Below, piece after piece: positions 8,988-17,241 of a stretch of DNA of 64,000 nucleotides (its first letter is position 1; each line of letters begins with the position of its first letter). Source of the stretch: Citrobacter werkmanii NBRC 105721 (GTDB lineage: Bacteria > Pseudomonadota > Gammaproteobacteria > Enterobacterales > Enterobacteriaceae). The stretch spans positions 248,001-312,000 of the forward strand of contig BBMW01000005.1 of assembly GCA_000759755.1 (NCBI GenBank), given 5' to 3'. The translations under genes and the position numbers were made by a program. Below the pieces are notes generated by a model. It was not told the origin of the DNA and did no database searches. It saw only the letters and a list, made by a program, of their open reading frames with translations.

Positions 8988-9317
8988 ATGAATAAATTCT
9001 CCCTTTCTACAGCAGGTATTCTGGTCGCAGCGCTGTTAACCAGCGTTAGCGTCAATGCAGCCACTGATAGCGCGAAAACTGAAGTGACGCCGAAAGGCAT
9101 GAGCTGCCAGGAGTTCATCGATCTGAACCCGCAGACCATGGCTCCGGTGGCTTTCTGGGTGCTTAATGAAGACGAAGATTTCAAAGGTGGTGATTACGTT
9201 GACTATAACGAAACCGTGACTACAGCTGTCCCTCTGACCGTTGAGCTTTGTAAAAAACATCCGCAGAGCGAATTAAGCAAAATAAAAGACGAAATCAAAA
9301 AAGAATTATCCAAATAA
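8988..9317 (+). CDS. hdeB: Acid stress chaperone HdeB
   Basis: Small periplasmic chaperone (109 residues) that binds unfolded proteins at mildly acidic pH. It has a Sec signal peptide (residues 1-24, cleavage after VNA), the HdeA/HdeB-type GMSCQEFIDLNPQTMAPVAFW segment, and two cysteines (about 39 and 91) that form the family disulfide. The ATG at 8988 has a GGAG site 7 nt upstream. The open frame continues upstream to 8880, but that part lacks a ribosome site and would bury the signal peptide. hdeA and hdeD, its E. coli partners, are not beside it. Confidence 0.9.
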   Translation: MNKFSLSTAGILVAALLTSVSVNAATDSAKTEVTPKGMSCQEFIDLNPQTMAPVAFWVLNEDEDFKGGDYVDYNETVTTAVPLTVELCKKHPQSELSKIKDEIKKELSK

Positions 9318-9333
9318 GATTAAACCGTTATTA

Positions 9334-9358
9334 AAACCCAGCCAAAGTGCTGGGTTTT
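9334..9358 (+). terminator. Rho-independent terminator after hdeB
   Basis: Stem AACCCAGC / GCTGGGTT with a 6-nt loop followed by a short T-rich tail, 17 bp after the hdeB stop. Confidence 0.75.
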
Positions 9359-9410
9359 GCTATTTGTGACGCTGTCACTTATTTATTTTGCAATACTTAA
9401 GGAAACTTTA

Positions 9411-9437
9411 TAAAGATAAAAACGCCGGTGCCGATAC
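9411..9437 (+). promoter_or_regulatory. Sigma-28 (FliA) promoter of the chemoreceptor gene
   Basis: TAAAGATA, 11 nt, then GCCGATAC. This matches the flagellar class-3 consensus TAAAGTTT-N11-GCCGATAA in both boxes and in spacing. It ends 36 bp before the ATG of the methyl-accepting chemotaxis protein at 9473, so that receptor should belong to the flagellar regulon. Confidence 0.85.
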
Positions 9438-9472
9438 TGGGTAAAAGTTAGCCTTTTGCAGAAGGAGTTTGT

Positions 9473-11416
9473 ATGGCCTGGTATCCTACTCGTATTTCAA
9501 CGCGTTTAACCATTGGCGGCATTCTGCTGCTTGCAGTCACTACACTTGTTATTGTTGCGATTATGCTCTGGCGAGGGCAGCCGCGCGTCGTTGAAATCAA
9601 TACCGCCCTGATCGAAGAAACGGGGCAAGGTTTAACCCGTCAGTTAAGTACCGTGTTGTCGCGAATTGAAGGTGAGACCGTCGGTTTGTCGCGACTGGCC
9701 GAAGTGCTGCCCAACGATGAATCGCTGTACCAAAGCGTTGTTCCGCATTTGATTGGTGAAGATAAAGAGTCGATCATTACCGGCGGCGGCATCTGGCCAG
9801 AGCCAGACGCTTTCACCGCAGGCGTAGAAAAGCGCAGCTTTTTCTGGGCGCGTAACGCTGAAGGAAAGTTGATGTACTCCAACGACTATAACGTCGAAGG
9901 ATCAAGCGGATACCACAATGAAAGCTGGTATCAGCATGCCAAAGGACATTCGCAAAACAGCTGCTTATGGTCTGATGTTTACCAGGATGCCAGTTCCGGG
10001 GTCAACATGGTAACCTGCAGCGTTCCTTACCAACTGGCCGGTAAGTTTGCCGGCGTCGCCACTACCGATATTCGTCTGGATAACGTTGCCACCTTTATGC
10101 AACAGCAGGGAAACAGCACCGGCGGTTACGCGTTCGTGGTGGATAAACAGGGACAACTTCTCTATTTCCCGCAGGCCGACCTGACAAAACACAAAACCAT
10201 TAACGATCTGGCGCAAAGCGCGCAATGGCTTATCCCGGTGGAAAACGGTCTTAAATCTTTACGTCCGGCAGATGGTGTGAAAACGATTACGCTTGCCAAC
10301 GACAATGTGTTGAATACGCCGACCCGGGTAATGCTATTCCCGATGGCGGATACCGGCTGGGTCGTGGGGCTGGTGACGCCTGAATCACGCATCGTCGGTC
10401 TCGCCAAAGTGATGATGCAGGACGTGCTGGAAGTGTTGATCCCAATTATGACGCTATTGCTGGTGGGATCCTGGCTGGTGGTTCGCCGACTGATTTCGCG
10501 TCTCGATGATACCCGCCAGGCGCTCGATGATATCGCGCAGGGCGAAGGCGATCTTACCCGTCGTCTGGATGTGCGCGGCAAAGATGAGATTTCGGCTATC
10601 GCCGAGGCGTTTAATCTGTTCGTCGATAAAATCTCAGCCATTCTGATCACCGTCAGAAACAGCAGCGTTGTAGTGGCGAATAACGCCGTCAGCCTGGCAG
10701 ACAGCAATATGGAACTCTCATCTCGCGTCACGCAGCAGGCCGCTGCGCTGGAAGAGAGTTCGGCGGCGATGGAACAGTTAAATGCGACCGTTCACCAAAA
10801 TGCCAGTAATACGCAACTGGCAGATGAGCTATCCGATAGCACCGCGCAAACGGCCAACCGCTGTGGTGATGTCATGCAGGGCGTGATCTCAACAATGGAT
10901 AACGTCAGCGCGTCATCCGGGAGAATGGTAGAAATTGTCGCGGTGATTGACAGCATTGCGTTCCAGACCAATATTCTGGCCCTGAACGCCGCCGTTGAAG
11001 CCGCCAGAGCGGGCGATGCAGGTAGAGGGTTCGCGGTTGTCGCCTCTGAAGTACGTACGCTGGCCCAGCGTAGTGCCACCGCCGCGCAGGAAATTAAAGC
11101 ATTGATTGATGAATCTGTATCTCATGTTGGTAGCGGAAGTCAGCAAATTCACAATGCAGGCGAACGGCTGGGAGAACTGGTCAATAACGTACGGCAGGTG
11201 CGTCAGTTGATGGGGGAAATACGCGTTGCAGGCGAAGAACAGCGTAAAGGCGTTTCCGAAGTCACGCTGGCCGTTACCGAAATGGACAGCACCGTTCAGC
11301 AGAATGCCTCGTTAATTGATGATGCCGCCGCACGTACACAGGCCCTGAAAGAGGAGGCGGAACAACTGGCGCTGCTGGTCTCGTCGTTTAGATTACCAGA
11401 ACCCGCTACTGCCTGA
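9473..11416 (+). CDS. Methyl-accepting chemotaxis protein with dCache-type sensor
   Basis: Inner-membrane chemoreceptor of 647 residues. A first membrane helix (about 13-32) precedes a large periplasmic region of about 290 residues with the WYQHA and TTDIRLDNV patterns of double-Cache domains, then a second helix (about 322-340), a HAMP domain, and a cytoplasmic signalling domain whose conserved hairpin tip (IDSIAFQTNILALNAAVEAA) starts near residue 490. There is no C-terminal NWETF-type pentapeptide, so adaptation may depend on other receptors. A FliA promoter lies directly upstream. The ligand is unknown; Cache sensors often bind amino or organic acids. It is not one of Tsr, Tar, Trg or Tap. 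Confidence 0.9.
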   Translation: MAWYPTRISTRLTIGGILLLAVTTLVIVAIMLWRGQPRVVEINTALIEETGQGLTRQLSTVLSRIEGETVGLSRLAEVLPNDESLYQSVVPHLIGEDKESIITGGGIWPEPDAFTAGVEKRSFFWARNAEGKLMYSNDYNVEGSSGYHNESWYQHAKGHSQNSCLWSDVYQDASSGVNMVTCSVPYQLAGKFAGVATTDIRLDNVATFMQQQGNSTGGYAFVVDKQGQLLYFPQADLTKHKTINDLAQSAQWLIPVENGLKSLRPADGVKTITLANDNVLNTPTRVMLFPMADTGWVVGLVTPESRIVGLAKVMMQDVLEVLIPIMTLLLVGSWLVVRRLISRLDDTRQALDDIAQGEGDLTRRLDVRGKDEISAIAEAFNLFVDKISAILITVRNSSVVVANNAVSLADSNMELSSRVTQQAAALEESSAAMEQLNATVHQNASNTQLADELSDSTAQTANRCGDVMQGVISTMDNVSASSGRMVEIVAVIDSIAFQTNILALNAAVEAARAGDAGRGFAVVASEVRTLAQRSATAAQEIKALIDESVSHVGSGSQQIHNAGERLGELVNNVRQVRQLMGEIRVAGEEQRKGVSEVTLAVTEMDSTVQQNASLIDDAAARTQALKEEAEQLALLVSSFRLPEPATA

Positions 11417-11428
11417 GCGTCGAGTGAA

Positions 11429-11455
11429 GTCCGGGTGCAGCTATCGCACCCGGAC
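11429..11455 (+). terminator. Hairpin after the chemoreceptor gene
   Basis: Perfect 10-bp stem GTCCGGGTGC / GCACCCGGAC with a 7-nt loop between two convergent genes. No T-run follows on either side, so termination is plausible but not certain. Confidence 0.55.
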
Positions 11456-11461
11456 AGTCGA

Positions 11462-12601
11462 TTAATGATCAAGGTACAGGTAGTGCATCCAACTGGTCAT
11501 GCGCAAGAGTATTTTCCGTAGCAATGATAATGCTTCAAAATGCTGAGCTGAATAGACGGCAACCTGAGCGGCAACACCGTCTGGGAGTTGCTGTTCAGCC
11601 TGATTATTATCAACTGCGATACTGACCAGCACTTTGTTACTGCCCGGTGTGACGTTTAAGGATTGCAATGTTCCCTGGGCATAATAAGCCCCGGTAGGGA
11701 TCACGGGGGCAACACTGACCACTTTTCCCTGTACTACCTGTCCCGGCAAGCCATTGAAGACAATTTCAGCTTCATCACCCACATTAAGACGTAAGATCGA
11801 GTTTTGACGAAACGCCGCAACAATTTGGTTTTTGTGCGCAGGAATAAACACCATAACTGGCTTAAAAGGCAGTCTCGACGCATAGGTTCCCGGACGAACC
11901 AGTAATTGGCTGACATAACCGTCGCTGGGGGCGCGAACAATGGTTTGCTCATAATTAAATCGAGCCTCATCAATTTGAGCTTGCAGACTGGCGATCTGCG
12001 AGTTTTGTCCATGAATAGTGCTGTCGAGTTCTTTCTGGATACTGTTCAGTTCAGCATTGGCGGCGTTCATCGCCGCATCCTGAGCCAGATAATCCTGGCG
12101 CGCTGTATCAATATCATTGGCAGTAAATGGGTTCACTTTTGCCTGACTGCCTTTCTGGTAGCGCTGATAGTTTTTGTAATATTTATCACGTTCAGCCCTG
12201 GCCTGTTCTAGCTGCAGTCGCGCGCTATTGCGTTTCTCCTCAAGGGCCAGAACGTCATGTTTTGCCGTAACAATGTCCGCTTCAAGCTTTTCCAGTTTAG
12301 CTTTATAACGGGCAGGATCGATTTTAAACAGTACATCTCCTTTTTTTATTGGTGTGTTAATTTTATCCGTTACTTCTGAAACCACCCCGGTAACTTGCGG
12401 AACAACGGGAATGCCCACAACCAATTTTTGTGCATCTTCTGTATAGGGATGATTATAATTCATGGTAAGGATCAGTGCCCCAAGCATGACCACGCCCCCC
12501 AATACCGCTGAAGGTAATGTCCACTTATTCAACGGAACCTTAAATACTTTAAAAATGACGTAAACGATAGCGGCGTAGGTTAATGTTAATAATATTTCCA
12601 C
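11462..12601 (-). CDS. YiaV-like HlyD-family membrane fusion protein
   Basis: A 379-residue periplasmic adaptor of the HlyD/EmrA family, anchored by two N-terminal membrane helices (about 3-17 and 31-48). It then has a biotinyl-lipoyl-like segment ([12 protein letters not shown]), a long coiled-coil hairpin (about 95-215), the second lipoyl half ([20 protein letters not shown]) and a beta-barrel. It is closely related to E. coli YiaV, down to the conserved C-terminus ([14 protein letters not shown]). It starts 3 bp after the yiaW-like gene, as in the E. coli yiaWV pair. The transported substrate is unknown. No ABC or MFS exporter lies adjacent, so any pump partner is elsewhere. Confidence 0.85.
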   Translation of the reverse strand: MEILLTLTYAAIVYVIFKVFKVPLNKWTLPSAVLGGVVMLGALILTMNYNHPYTEDAQKLVVGIPVVPQVTGVVSEVTDKINTPIKKGDVLFKIDPARYKAKLEKLEADIVTAKHDVLALEEKRNSARLQLEQARAERDKYYKNYQRYQKGSQAKVNPFTANDIDTARQDYLAQDAAMNAANAELNSIQKELDSTIHGQNSQIASLQAQIDEARFNYEQTIVRAPSDGYVSQLLVRPGTYASRLPFKPVMVFIPAHKNQIVAAFRQNSILRLNVGDEAEIVFNGLPGQVVQGKVVSVAPVIPTGAYYAQGTLQSLNVTPGSNKVLVSIAVDNNQAEQQLPDGVAAQVAVYSAQHFEALSLLRKILLRMTSWMHYLYLDH

Positions 12602-12603
12602 GA

Positions 12604-12945
12604 TTAATTTACCTTTGGATCCTGCGGGCTGTATGCGCTATTAGTTTGTTCATGTGTTTTTTCCAGTATCGCAATCCGCGCGCTTAGCTCAGCGATATTA
12701 TGTCCTGAGGTATTTCCATGCCAGCCATGCTTATCACTGTATAATGTTGCCCAAATCCAGAGAAATGGCCAAATCGCATGTAATGTAAATAAGCTGACCC
12801 AACCCGCGACATGTATGGCATCGAGGTGAGGGTGGTTGCGTTTCTTAGCGATCTCGTACGGGATGTCGTGCAAGATTAATACGCCATAAAAAATAATTAA
12901 GAACACCAGGATGAGTATTGCTAATGATAAATAATTGAGCAACAT
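12604..12945 (-). CDS. YiaW-like DUF3302 inner-membrane protein
   Basis: A 113-residue membrane protein with two hydrophobic segments (about 2-24 and 45-63) and the YiaW-type motifs [20 protein letters not shown] and [14 protein letters not shown]. The ATG at 12945 is preceded by GGAG and lines up with the E. coli YiaW start; an upstream in-frame codon at 12966 is less likely. The C-terminal tail is charged and cytoplasmic or periplasmic. Its function is not established in the family. Linkage to the YiaV-like adaptor suggests the two form one membrane assembly. Confidence 0.85.
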   Translation of the reverse strand: MLLNYLSLAILILVFLIIFYGVLILHDIPYEIAKKRNHPHLDAIHVAGWVSLFTLHAIWPFLWIWATLYSDKHGWHGNTSGHNIAELSARIAILEKTHEQTNSAYSPQDPKVN

Positions 12946-13156
12946 AGGAACTCCAATAAGAACCATTTTTATTGGCCGACATTATCGCTGCATTTTTATT
13001 AGCAAGTAGTTTTAATGTATTGCAAGTATAAAATCAGACTTTCTTGTAAGGCTAATGTTAATAATCAAATCCAAAAATGGACTTTTCAGGTTTGATTTTT
13101 TCTCTATTACCGATAATCATTAATAAGATTATTTAGTGAATTATACTGAGCCTTCT

Positions 13157-13795
13157 ATGACCAGCAATACTGAACAAACCGGTAGCAGCGAAGAACTCCT
13201 TGCGACTAATATAACCAAACTTTTCAACGCATTACTGCCACTTTCTGAAGCCCAATCGCTATATCGTAGCGGTTCTTTTATTATGGATTCTCAGGGGGAG
13301 AACGGGATCTGGTTGTTGACCGAAGGTAGAATAGTCATTCGCCGACGCACTGATGGGCTAATCCTGGCCAGTCAGCAGGCACCGATGATGCTGGGAATGG
13401 CCGAGTTCTTTCTTCCTACAGGGCATAACTTTTATGATATTGAAGCGGTCAGCCCATGTACTACTCATGTAGTAAAGAAAACGGATTTCATGACTATCGT
13501 TAACCGTGATCGACTCTGGGAATCTGTGGCAATAGTTGAAGCCTATATTATTCAGGTAATGAGCCAGCGCGATCGCCTAATCACCAGTCGAACCGCAACT
13601 GATATGGTTTGGGGACATCTTGAACTTTTACAACAAGAGCCTGATGACATCAAAAAAAGAATCCCGGCGGTACAATATATCAGGGAGCGAACCGGACTTT
13701 CTCGCAGCACCATTATGGATACGCTTGCTCGGTTAAAACGACAGGGCGCGATCCAGCTGCACCGTGGTCATTTAGTCTGCATAGCGGCAGATTAA
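13157..13795 (+). CDS. CRP-fold winged helix-turn-helix regulator, IprA/YaiV-like
   Basis: A 212-residue regulator with an N-terminal cyclic-nucleotide-binding-like domain (IWLLTEGRIVIRRRTDGLIL) lacking the cAMP-binding phosphate cassette, and a C-terminal winged helix (RIPAVQYIRERTGLSRSTIMDTLARLKRQGAIQL). It resembles the IprA/YaiV group, where IprA of Salmonella affects peroxide resistance. The ATG at 13157 has a GAG 8 nt upstream; a GTG at 13136 would add seven residues. It is divergent from yiaW/yiaV-like genes across about 210 bp of AT-rich DNA and may regulate them, which is inference from position. Confidence 0.8.
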   Translation: MTSNTEQTGSSEELLATNITKLFNALLPLSEAQSLYRSGSFIMDSQGENGIWLLTEGRIVIRRRTDGLILASQQAPMMLGMAEFFLPTGHNFYDIEAVSPCTTHVVKKTDFMTIVNRDRLWESVAIVEAYIIQVMSQRDRLITSRTATDMVWGHLELLQQEPDDIKKRIPAVQYIRERTGLSRSTIMDTLARLKRQGAIQLHRGHLVCIAAD

Positions 13796-13908
13796 TCACC
13801 GCACCCGACCATGATTTAAATACATTATAATGGGTTTTATCACGGACTTGTGGCGTTAAATCCATTAAAACATATGTTATCCGCTTTGTATTAATCTCGA
13901 CTTAACTC

Positions 13909-13959
13909 TATAATATTGTGTGTAAACTGGCATATTATCCAAATAAGGGCCAATATTAT
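13909..13959 (+). promoter_or_regulatory. hipB promoter with repeated ATATTAT operator elements
   Basis: A perfect TATAAT -10 box (13909..13914) overlaps an inverted pair ATAATAT (13910..13916) and ATATTAT (13932..13938). A third ATATTAT (13953..13959) reaches the start codon. Such repeats over the start region fit autorepression by the downstream HTH protein, as known for HipB, although the TATCC-type HipB operator of E. coli is not seen. Confidence 0.45.
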
Positions 13960-14272
13960 GGATTTAACACTCAATACGGCTGCTGATATCGTCAAACTAC
14001 TCTGTGACAGATTGCGTAAAGAACGACTCGCGCGGCAAATGACGCAGGCTGAGGTTGCCGCGCGTTCAGGTGTCGGTGTGAATACCGTTTCGAATCTGGA
14101 AACAGGTAAGAACGTAGGATTTGAGAATCTGGTCAAAGTCGCAATGGTGTTAGGTTATGGCGATGCGCTGGAGGGTTTATTCAAACCCAGGATTGACAGT
14201 CTGGATGATATTTTGCGTTACGAGAAGAGCGCGGTACGTCAGCGGGTGAAAAGGAAAAATTCTGATGCCTGA
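13958..14272 (+). CDS. HipB-like XRE-family antitoxin/regulator
   Basis: A 104-residue protein with an XRE/Cro helix-turn-helix (about 17-70; RQMTQAEVAARSGVGVNTVSNLETGK) and a basic C-terminal tail. In type II HipBA modules the HipB partner binds and neutralises the kinase and represses the operon. The ATG at 13958 lies 9 nt after AAGGG. The 3' end overlaps the hipA-like start by 8 bp, so the two are translated together. The tail is longer and more charged than that of E. coli HipB, so this is a divergent module rather than hipB itself. Confidence 0.85.
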   Translation: MDLTLNTAADIVKLLCDRLRKERLARQMTQAEVAARSGVGVNTVSNLETGKNVGFENLVKVAMVLGYGDALEGLFKPRIDSLDDILRYEKSAVRQRVKRKNSDA

Positions 14273-15536
14273 ACAAGTTGATGTCTTTTATGAAGGTTGG
14301 GGTGAGAAATGGTTGTGGGGAAAACTGGTGTCTTCCACAGCCCTGACCGGACGCCCGTTGATCGCCTTTGAATACAGTGAAGACGCCATACGTAAAGGGT
14401 TGGAACTGTCCCGGCTGATGTTACCACTGAACGGCCCACGTTTACGCAGGGATTTCCCGGCTCATCAATTGGGATTACCTGGACCAGTCTATGATTCGCT
14501 ACCTGATGGCTGGGGTATGCTGTTGATGGACCGATTATTTAAACGTCGCGGACTAAACGCAGCGCGCATAGGTCCTTTGGAGCGCTTAACCTGGGTCGGC
14601 AACAACGCGATGGGCGCCATGACTTTCCAGCCCGTTCAGTCAGATGTCGAGAAGATTTCAAAAGAGGATGTGCCTCTCGAACAACTGGCCGCTGAGGTGC
14701 AGGAAGTCCTGAGTGGAGACGGCGGGGAATTCTTGCAAAAATTGCTTCAGATGGGCGGTTCGCCACAAGGGGCAAGGCCAAAAGCGCTACTTTATCGTGA
14801 CAGTGTCACGTCAAAATTTACCACTGCGCCGCTACCCGGGAGCGAAAGCTGGCTGATTAAATTTCCCGCCAGGCATGAGCATGCTGAAGTATGTGCCATC
14901 GAAGCGGTTTATGCTGAATGCTTGCGTCAATGTGGGATTACCACGCCCGATACGGCATATTTTGAGCTGCCCGGCGGGCAGGCGGCATTTGCCACCCGGC
15001 GTTTCGACCGTGACCAGTCGATACGTATTCCAATGCAGAGTCTGGCGGCACTTACTGGAGCAAATTACCAGTTACCCGGTGCTTTAGATTACCGGGATTT
15101 TCTGCGCGCCACGCAGATCTGTACCAATGATGTCAGAGAAAAGGCGAAAGCGTTCGAACGCGTGGTTTTCAACGTGGCATTCAACAATCGTGACGATCAT
15201 CCGAAGAACTTTGCTTATTTAATGTCAGCCGATGGAAACTGGACTCTGGCTCCGGCTTACGACGTCACCTGGTGTGAAGGACCCGGCGGGTACCACCAAA
15301 TGGACGTGCTGGGGGAAGCGCTGGATATCGAAAGAAAGCACCTTCAGTTGCTTGGCGTTCAGGAAGCTGAGCTCTCTGCTGACGAGGTGAACGCCATAAT
15401 CGAAAAGGTCTGCCACTCTGCGTCAGTGCTGAGCGCTATCGCCAGTGACAAATACCCCGATCAGATAACGCAAACCACGCTGGATACGATCCAGAAACAA
15501 ATTAATGATAATGTCCGCCGATTACTGTCCCGGTGA
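14265..15536 (+). CDS. HipA-family serine/threonine kinase toxin
   Basis: A 423-residue HipA-type kinase. E. coli HipA stops translation by phosphorylating glutamyl-tRNA synthetase; whether this divergent member has the same target is unknown. Visible kinase features are a Gly-rich loop (GGSPQGARPKAL, about 163-174), the catalytic segment NNRDDHPKNF near residue 306 and the metal-binding APAYDVTW near 330. An N-terminal Couple_hipA-type domain carries LPDGWGMLLMDRLF. The serine inside the Gly-rich loop region could be an autophosphorylation site. It appears intact and overlaps its antitoxin gene by 8 bp. It sits 2 kb from dif. Confidence 0.88.
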   Translation: MPEQVDVFYEGWGEKWLWGKLVSSTALTGRPLIAFEYSEDAIRKGLELSRLMLPLNGPRLRRDFPAHQLGLPGPVYDSLPDGWGMLLMDRLFKRRGLNAARIGPLERLTWVGNNAMGAMTFQPVQSDVEKISKEDVPLEQLAAEVQEVLSGDGGEFLQKLLQMGGSPQGARPKALLYRDSVTSKFTTAPLPGSESWLIKFPARHEHAEVCAIEAVYAECLRQCGITTPDTAYFELPGGQAAFATRRFDRDQSIRIPMQSLAALTGANYQLPGALDYRDFLRATQICTNDVREKAKAFERVVFNVAFNNRDDHPKNFAYLMSADGNWTLAPAYDVTWCEGPGGYHQMDVLGEALDIERKHLQLLGVQEAELSADEVNAIIEKVCHSASVLSAIASDKYPDQITQTTLDTIQKQINDNVRRLLSR

Positions 15537-15573
15537 TGCAGATACAGTCGCTACACTGGCCTAAAGATAACCA

Positions 15574-16941
15574 TTAACGCCCCCAACGGCTGCGAATATA
15601 GGTTACGGCCTCCTGCGTTTGCGGCTGATTAAGATAATCTTCGCGAAACAGGATGGTGCCGTTGATGTGTGGTTCGGACTCGTTCAGATCGAGCTGCTTT
15701 TTCAGTTCTGGCACGCCGCCTTTAACTGTCCAGTCCGGCTCTTTTCGAGACGGTTCGCCGACCTTATACAGCGCCACACCAATATAGAGGCGGGTATTGG
15801 TTGATTTCACAACATCTGCCCACCATTTCGCCAGCACATCGTATCGTGCCGCATCACGGGCAAAAGGCCAGTACAACTGTGGGGCGATGTAGTCCAGCAA
15901 GCCTAATTGCACCCAGCGACGAGTATCGGCATAGGATTCATCATACGCTGCCGCGCCACGGGTGTCGGAACCCGCAGGATCGTGAGAGCGATTGCGCCAC
16001 ACCCCCGCGGGGCTGACGCCAAACTCCACCTCAGGCTTAAGTTTCTTGATGGTCCGCGAGACCTGGGCGATCAGTCGTTGCGTGTTATCGCGCCGCCAGT
16101 CAGCTTTGGAATCAAACCCCTGACCATATTTTCTGAAGGTCTGGCTGTCGTTAAGCGCTGAACCGGGAGACTCGGTATAGAAGTAGTCATCAAACTGCAC
16201 GCCGTCGACCGGATAATGTTCCACCACTTCCGCCACGATGCTGGTGATCCAGTCGCGCACTTCGGGAATACCAGGATCTAACACGAAACGCTCGCCCGAG
16301 GTGCGAATCCAGTCCCGATGCAGGACATAAACACTGGAAGGCGTCTGCGACAGCGTGCTGTTTAATTCGGTGATCGTTGACGGTTTGATATTAACGGACA
16401 CGCGGTAGGGGTTAAACCAGGCATGGACTTTCATGCCGCGTTTATGCGCTTCATCGAGCATAAACTGTAGCGGATCGTAACCCGGATCCTGACCAATCGT
16501 GCCGGTTAGCGTATCTGACCAAGGCAAGATTTTAGATTGCCACAATGCGGTACCATCGGGTTTGACCTGGAAAAAAACGGTGTTGATGCCAAGACGTTTC
16601 AGGTTATCCAGCTTATCCGTCAACGCTTTCTGCTGCAGGCTGATACGGATGGCAGGGGAACTGACATTCACTGATGAGATCGGCGGCCAGTCCAGACGGG
16701 AAACCGTCGCCAACCAGATTCCGCGCACCGGCTCCTTAATCTGTTGCGGTTTATTCACCGGAGGTAGTGGGGTGACTTTGGGAGCGGGCGGCTGTGAAGA
16801 GCAACTGCCCAGTAACAACATACTGCCCACAAGTACCGCGAACCATTTCAGGTTAGTTCGCGGTAATCTGGCATGGCAACGGACGAAGATATTCGCCAGT
16901 TTTTTCTGATATTTTCCTGAAAAGAAACCGGATGCTGGCAT
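15574..16941 (-). CDS. digH: Divisome glycoside hydrolase DigH (YddW)
   Basis: Lipoprotein glycosidase of the GHL10 (DUF187) family that acts on denuded peptidoglycan glycans at the septum. The N-terminus has a hydrophobic stretch ending in the lipobox LLLGSC near residue 46, so the mature protein is lipid-anchored. The TIM-barrel domain begins at VRGIWLATVSRLDWPP and carries VHAWFNPYRV, DGVQFDDYFY and EFGVSPAGVWRN. It is very close to E. coli YddW/DigH. The 16941 start gives an unusually long N-region before the signal helix, but no better in-frame start with a ribosome site was found. It is preceded by a VF530-type gene 12 bp upstream. Confidence 0.9.
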   Translation of the reverse strand: MPASGFFSGKYQKKLANIFVRCHARLPRTNLKWFAVLVGSMLLLGSCSSQPPAPKVTPLPPVNKPQQIKEPVRGIWLATVSRLDWPPISSVNVSSPAIRISLQQKALTDKLDNLKRLGINTVFFQVKPDGTALWQSKILPWSDTLTGTIGQDPGYDPLQFMLDEAHKRGMKVHAWFNPYRVSVNIKPSTITELNSTLSQTPSSVYVLHRDWIRTSGERFVLDPGIPEVRDWITSIVAEVVEHYPVDGVQFDDYFYTESPGSALNDSQTFRKYGQGFDSKADWRRDNTQRLIAQVSRTIKKLKPEVEFGVSPAGVWRNRSHDPAGSDTRGAAAYDESYADTRRWVQLGLLDYIAPQLYWPFARDAARYDVLAKWWADVVKSTNTRLYIGVALYKVGEPSRKEPDWTVKGGVPELKKQLDLNESEPHINGTILFREDYLNQPQTQEAVTYIRSRWGR

Positions 16942-16953
16942 CAGACTTTGCTC

Positions 16954-17241
16954 TTATTTTTTCTTGTTGCGGCTGTTAGCCCAGGGATCAATAGCAGGTA
17001 CGGTGTTGTTGAACGGGGTCACGTCATGCAGCGAATCAAGATAGAGCGCTTCAACTTCAGCACGCGCCCACGGCGTACGGCGCAAAAACTTTAAACTGGA
17101 TTTAACGCTCGGTTCATTTTTAAAGCAGTTGATGTTAATGCGTTGAGCAAGCTCAGCCCAACCAAAACGATCAACCAGTGCATTGACCTGCATTTCTAGC
17201 GTTACGCCATGTAAAGGGTCTTTTGAAGTATGAGCATTCAT
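16954..17241 (-). CDS. VF530 family (DUF2132) DNA-binding protein
   Basis: A 95-residue protein of the VF530/DUF2132 family, recognisable from KDPLHGVTLEMQVNALVDRFGW, ININCFKNEPSVKSSLKFLRRTPWAR and VEALYL. Structures in this family show a small helical fold related to double-stranded-DNA binding proteins; a cellular role is not established. The ATG at 17241 is chosen because homology begins there; the open frame upstream to 17457 has no family similarity. The end is basic (SRNKKK). It probably shares a transcript with digH. Confidence 0.85.
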   Translation of the reverse strand: MNAHTSKDPLHGVTLEMQVNALVDRFGWAELAQRININCFKNEPSVKSSLKFLRRTPWARAEVEALYLDSLHDVTPFNNTVPAIDPWANSRNKKK

